This document shows positions 7,532-10,174 of a stretch of DNA of 10,174 bases, one piece after another (the first letter of the stretch is position 1; every line of letters starts with the position of its first letter). Position numbers and translations under genes: made by a program. Under the pieces are notes generated by a model. It was given only the letters and a program-made list of their open reading frames with translations, was not told the origin of the DNA and searched no databases. This DNA is from Candidatus Nanopelagicales bacterium. Its GTDB lineage: Bacteria; Actinomycetota; Actinomycetes; S36-B12; UBA10799. The stretch spans positions 1-10,174 of the forward strand of contig JAUYKX010000300.1 in assembly GCA_030699055.1 (NCBI GenBank), written 5' to 3'.

Positions 7532-8461
7532 TCAGAAGTAACCCTCGCGCTTCCGGTCTTCCATAGCGGCCTCGGACATGCGGTCGTCGGCCCTGGTGGC
7601 ACCACGTTCGGTGAGTCTGCTCGCCGCGACCTCGACGATCACCGTCGCCACGTCGCCTGCACCGGACTCGACGGCACCCGTACACGACATATCGCCGACC
7701 GTGCGATATCGAACCGTCTTCCTGATGACCGTTTCGCCCGATCGGGGGCCGCCCCAGTCGCCCGGAGCCAGCCACATTCCGTCTCGCTGAAACACCTCGC
7801 GCTCATGGGCGAAGTACAGCGACGGCAAATCGATCCGCTCCCGGGCGATGTAGCGCCAGACATCCAACTCGGTCCAGTTGGACAGCGGGAACACCCGGAC
7901 GTGTTCGCCGGGCCGATGTCGACCGTTGTACAGATCCCACAGTTCGGGCCGCTGGCGGCGGGGATCCCATTGGCCGAACTCGTCGCGAAGACTGAAGACC
8001 CGCTCTTTCGCCCGGGCCTTCTCCTCGTCCCGTCGACCGCCGCCGAAGACCGCATCGAATTTTCCCGCCGTGATCGTTTCCAGTAGTGGAATCGTCTGGA
8101 GCGGGTTGCGGGTCTGGTCGGCGCGCTCGCGCAGTCGGCCCGAATCGATCCATTCCTGAACTCGCGCGACGACGAGTCTTACGCCGAGGCGCTCGACTGT
8201 ACGGTCCCGGTATTCGATGACTTCCTCGAAGTTGTGGCCGGTGTCGATGTGTAACACGGGGAAGGGGACCGGGGACGGAGCGAACGCCTTCACAGCCAGG
8301 TGAAGCATCACCACCGAGTCCTTGCCCCCGCTGAAGAGCAGCACCGGACGGTCGAACTCGCCCACGACTTCCCGGAAAACGTGTACGGCCTCGCTCTCCA
8401 ACTCGTCGAGGTACGTCAGTGTTCTGCGTGCCTGGCTCAAGAGATCACCTGTGGTTTCCAT
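7532..8461 (-). CDS. cysD: Sulfate adenylyltransferase subunit 2 CysD
   Basis: The catalytic subunit of ATP sulfurylase, of the PP-loop ATP pyrophosphatase family, which adenylylates sulfate. From ATG 8461 it has 309 aa. The PP-loop SGGKDS is at residues 44-49, followed by HIDTGHNF, the long FGGGRRDEEKARAKERVFS block, PLSNWTELDVWRYI and the family-ending RADDRMSEAAMEDRKREGYF. These blocks match actinobacterial CysD closely. A TTG seven codons upstream (8482) is an alternative start; both candidates are preceded by GAGTTCG and neither has a strong ribosome binding site. ATG leaves a 27-base gap to cysH and TTG leaves 6, so translational coupling to cysH is likely. Confidence 0.95.
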   Translation of the reverse strand: METTGDLLSQARRTLTYLDELESEAVHVFREVVGEFDRPVLLFSGGKDSVVMLHLAVKAFAPSPVPFPVLHIDTGHNFEEVIEYRDRTVERLGVRLVVARVQEWIDSGRLRERADQTRNPLQTIPLLETITAGKFDAVFGGGRRDEEKARAKERVFSLRDEFGQWDPRRQRPELWDLYNGRHRPGEHVRVFPLSNWTELDVWRYIARERIDLPSLYFAHEREVFQRDGMWLAPGDWGGPRSGETVIRKTVRYRTVGDMSCTGAVESGAGDVATVIVEVAASRLTERGATRADDRMSEAAMEDRKREGYF

Positions 8462-8488
8462 TCGAACTCGGACCGAAGCCAACCGAAC

Positions 8489-9238
8489 TCAGATATGCAG
8501 TCCGCATTCTGTCTTACCCGTGCCGGCCCAGCGTCCTGACCGGGGGTCTTCGCCGGGCGCGGGCGCCCGCGTGCACGGCTCGCAGCCGATCGACGGGTAG
8601 CCCAATGCCCTCAGCGGGTGCTGAGGCACGGAGAATTCTTCCACGTAATTGGCTAGATCATCGTCATCCCAGAACACCAGAGGGTTGATCTTCAGCATGT
8701 CGCGCCGGGCGTCGTACTCGACCAACTCGGTACCGGCTCGGGTGGGTGCGTCAACTCGCCGTACACCGGTGACCCAGCCTCGGTACCGGCCCAGGATGCG
8801 GTTGAGCGGTTCTAGTTTGCGCAGTTTGCAGCACTGATCAGGGTTCGTCAGGTGCAGCTCCGGGCCGAATCGGGCGTCCTGCTCGGCCACGCTGACAATC
8901 GGTTCCACGTTGATCAGGTTGATTTCGAGTCGGGCCGCCATCGTGTCGCGGATCTGCAGGGTTTCGGCAAAGTGGCGACCCGTGTCGAGGAATGCGACGT
9001 CGATGCCCGGGATCACCTGGCCTGCCAGATGCACCATGGCTTCGTCAGCCATGCTCGACAAGGCCACCAGCTCAGGCCCCAGGGCCTCCCTGGCCCATCC
9101 GAGCACGGCTCTTGAAACATCCAACTTGCCGAGCGCCCCAGAGTCGGCGACGGCGACGAACCGGGCGCCCTCGTCAGCCAGACGATGAGCATCGGTCCGC
9201 GAGTCAGGTGCCGCAGATGCGGTCGTGGCGGTGTCCAT
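8489..9238 (-). CDS. cysH: Phosphoadenylyl/adenylylsulfate reductase CysH, APS-reductase type
   Basis: Reduces adenylylsulfate to sulfite with thioredoxin as donor. It has 249 aa, close to mycobacterial CysH. The four cluster-ligand Cys of APS reductases are present as CC (136-137) and CxxC (219, 222 in IGCEPC), so a [4Fe-4S] enzyme using APS rather than PAPS is expected. The C-terminal KTECGLH (242-248) carries the catalytic Cys245. Other family blocks are LDTGRHFAETL (84-94) and TGVRR (157-161). ATG 9238 has AGGAG nine bases upstream. This is the first enzyme gene of the sulfate module, and the APS-type enzyme fits the lack of a cysC gene or fusion here. The leader ORF upstream suggests regulation by cysteine supply. 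Confidence 0.95.
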   Translation of the reverse strand: MDTATTASAAPDSRTDAHRLADEGARFVAVADSGALGKLDVSRAVLGWAREALGPELVALSSMADEAMVHLAGQVIPGIDVAFLDTGRHFAETLQIRDTMAARLEINLINVEPIVSVAEQDARFGPELHLTNPDQCCKLRKLEPLNRILGRYRGWVTGVRRVDAPTRAGTELVEYDARRDMLKINPLVFWDDDDLANYVEEFSVPQHPLRALGYPSIGCEPCTRAPAPGEDPRSGRWAGTGKTECGLHI

Positions 9239-9247
9239 GATTTGAGT

Positions 9248-9252
9248 CTCCT
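9248..9252 (-). promoter_or_regulatory. Ribosome binding site of cysH
   Basis: AGGAG on the minus strand, nine bases before ATG 9238; the best Shine-Dalgarno match in the window. The upstream leader holds CUCC (RNA of 9339-9336) that could pair with its GGAG, but only over four bases. Confidence 0.7.
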
Positions 9253-9304
9253 GCGGGTGAATGCCGGAAGATGATCACGTCAGAGCCCACGTCGCCGGGG
9301 ACAA

Positions 9305-9352
9305 GACCGCGCTTCACCGACCCGACGAAAGACGGGGAGTAGGGCTGCGGTC
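9305..9352 (-). promoter_or_regulatory. Possible leader RNA stem structure between the leader ORF and cysH
   Basis: On the transcript, GACCGC (9352-9347) can pair perfectly with GCGGUC (9310-9305), enclosing a smaller CCCG/CGGG stem (9336-9333 with 9324-9321). The outer stem begins three bases after the leader stop, so a ribosome halted at the Cys codon or stop would cover it. AGCCC (9346-9342) could instead pair with GGGCU (9288-9284). There is no U-run typical of an intrinsic terminator. The stems are short and were found by eye. Confidence 0.3.
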
Positions 9353-9354
9353 GA

Positions 9355-9447
9355 TCAACAGATGGCGCTTGCGACGCGCGCCAGATCGACGTGGCGACGA
9401 GTCACCAGCATCAGCGCGTTCGGGATCACCCGGCTATCGTCGCACAT
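9355..9447 (-). CDS. Short leader peptide ORF upstream of cysH, candidate cysteine attenuator
   Basis: A 30-codon ORF between the transporter stop and cysH. Its last 18 residues are MLVTRRHVDLARVASAIC, followed by TGA. This matches, from memory, the recurrent actinobacterial 'putative leader peptide' type (TRRHVDL..RV.SA.C), typically placed before sulfur assimilation genes. Such ORFs are thought to sense cysteine through ribosome stalling near their Cys codon, here TGT just before the stop. ATG 9447 is preceded by GGGGG six bases upstream; an inner ATG at 9411 would give an 18-aa peptide but has no ribosome binding site, and a GTG at 9429 is also possible. The peptide is too small to be an enzyme and probably acts by its translation. 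The regulatory role is inferred from family and position only. Confidence 0.75.
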   Translation of the reverse strand: MCDDSRVIPNALMLVTRRHVDLARVASAIC

Positions 9448-9476
9448 CAAGCACCCCCGTGGCGAATTGGCGCCGG

Positions 9477-10174
9477 TCACTTCGCGGTCGACAACTCCTC
9501 AGCCTCGAGCTGACCCATCTGCTCCAGTTGCACGCCCTTGGTTTCTTTGACCTTCTTGGCGACAAACCAGATGGACAGGAGAGCGAAGAGAGTGAACAGG
9601 CCGTAAGCGAGCGAGATGGAGATGTGGGCCAGGCCGGGGAAGGTCGCCGACACCACGAAGTTGCCGATCCACTGGGCCATCGCGGCCACGGCCAGGGCGG
9701 CAGCTCGGATGCTGTTCGGAAACATTTCGGAGATCAGAACCCAGGCGATTGGACCCCAGGTTGACGCGAAGAAGGCGATGAACAGGTTCAGGGCGATGAC
9801 CGCAATCACAGCCTGAGTGCTGCCGATGTCCGGTTGTCCGATGTCGGCCGGCACCTTGCATCCGCCGACCATCTGTCCCACTAACTGCCGGGTGCATTTC
9901 GGAGCGCTTCCGAAAACCACGGCAATTGTGGCCAGGCAGATCGCCATGCCGGTCGATCCAACGAGCAGAAGTGGCTTGCGGCCGACCCGGTCGATCAACA
10001 AAATGGCGACGATCGTGAAGGTGAGGTTCACTGCAGTTGTGATCATCGATGTCAGAAAAGCATCCGACTCGCTGAAACCGATCGCTTGATAGATCAAGTT
10101 GGAGTAGTAGATGACGGCGTTGATCCCGACGAACTGTTGGAAGACACTCACCAGGATGCCGATCCACACGATCG
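9477..10174 (-). CDS. Sugar-porter family MFS transporter (partial, C-terminal half)
   Basis: The frame is open to the window edge, so the N-terminal half with TM1-6 is missing; about 232 codons are visible. Likely a membrane symporter for a sugar or polyol. Visible segments are TM7 with FQQFVGIN, matching the QQ..GIN sugar-binding motif of XylE-type porters; TM8; the cytoplasmic DRVGRK turn; TM9; a long outer loop with two Cys; TM10 with GPIAWVLISEMFP, holding the conserved Trp; TM11; TM12; and a short tail KETKGVQLEQM of the PETKG type. The apparent start at 10169 is an internal GTG, not the true start. Its stop is only 29 bases before the cysH leader ORF, so the cys promoter probably overlaps its 3' end or the genes share a transcript. 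Substrate cannot be told. Confidence 0.9.
   Translation of the reverse strand, partial: IVWIGILVSVFQQFVGINAVIYYSNLIYQAIGFSESDAFLTSMITTAVNLTFTIVAILLIDRVGRKPLLLVGSTGMAICLATIAVVFGSAPKCTRQLVGQMVGGCKVPADIGQPDIGSTQAVIAVIALNLFIAFFASTWGPIAWVLISEMFPNSIRAAALAVAAMAQWIGNFVVSATFPGLAHISISLAYGLFTLFALLSIWFVAKKVKETKGVQLEQMGQLEAEELSTAK

Noticed and set aside
7531..7605. N-terminal extension of cysN by 25 codons
   Set aside because: It overlaps the end of cysD; ATG 7530 gives the canonical MYTTHELLRFATAGSVDDGKS start one base after the cysD stop.
7523..8086. Plus-strand ORF of 187 codons opposite cysD
   Set aside because: It is the complementary frame of strongly conserved CysD blocks, with no recognisable motif and no ribosome binding site of note.
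9461..9474. GGCG/CGCC inverted repeat just after the transporter stop
   Set aside because: Only four base pairs and no U-run, so it does not qualify as a terminator.
1..10174. CRISPR arrays, insertion sequences, phage genes, attachment sites
   Set aside because: I saw no regularly spaced repeats, transposase or integrase motifs or tRNA-linked repeats; the region is a contiguous set of housekeeping genes on one strand.

Overview
The window reads as chromosomal DNA from a high-GC actinomycete; the genus cannot be fixed. The main pointers are a Kgd-type 2-oxoglutarate decarboxylase/dehydrogenase E1 with a fused acyltransferase-like domain, a CysH of the iron-sulfur (APS reductase) type, a CysD very close to actinobacterial homologues, and a short leader ORF with the actinobacterial 'TRRHVDL..RV.SA.C' signature. 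Every recognised gene is on the minus strand, so transcription runs from high to low coordinates.

In transcription order: (1) 10174-9477, the C-terminal half of a sugar-porter (MFS) transporter, cut by the window edge. (2) 9476-9239, a 238-base leader region with a small ORF ending Ile-Cys-stop, a candidate cysteine-sensing attenuator, followed by possible RNA stems and a strong cysH ribosome binding site. (3) 9238-5000, cysH, cysD, cysN and a fused siroheme synthase (cysG), packed with gaps of 27 and 1 bases and a 4-base overlap. (4) 4999-4739, a 261-base gap with no recognised gene. (5) 4738-3941, a CbiX/SirB-type sirohydrochlorin chelatase. (6) 3940-3775, a gap holding the probable kgd promoter. 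(7) 3774-49, kgd. (8) 43-1, the first 14 codons of a small gene resembling the DUF6104 proteins.

Region 9447-3941 is an assimilatory sulfate reduction module. CysD and CysN make adenylylsulfate (APS), CysH reduces APS to sulfite, and CysG plus the separate chelatase supply siroheme, the cofactor of sulfite reductase. Sulfite reductase itself, APS kinase and a sulfate importer are absent, so they must lie elsewhere. Kgd is a central-carbon (TCA cycle) enzyme with no obvious link to the sulfur genes beyond orientation.

Most genes are ordinary members of known families and I see no wholly new system. The points most worth attention are the leader ORF and its RNA, a siroheme synthase lacking the expected catalytic Asp in its N-terminal domain, and the small gene start after kgd.
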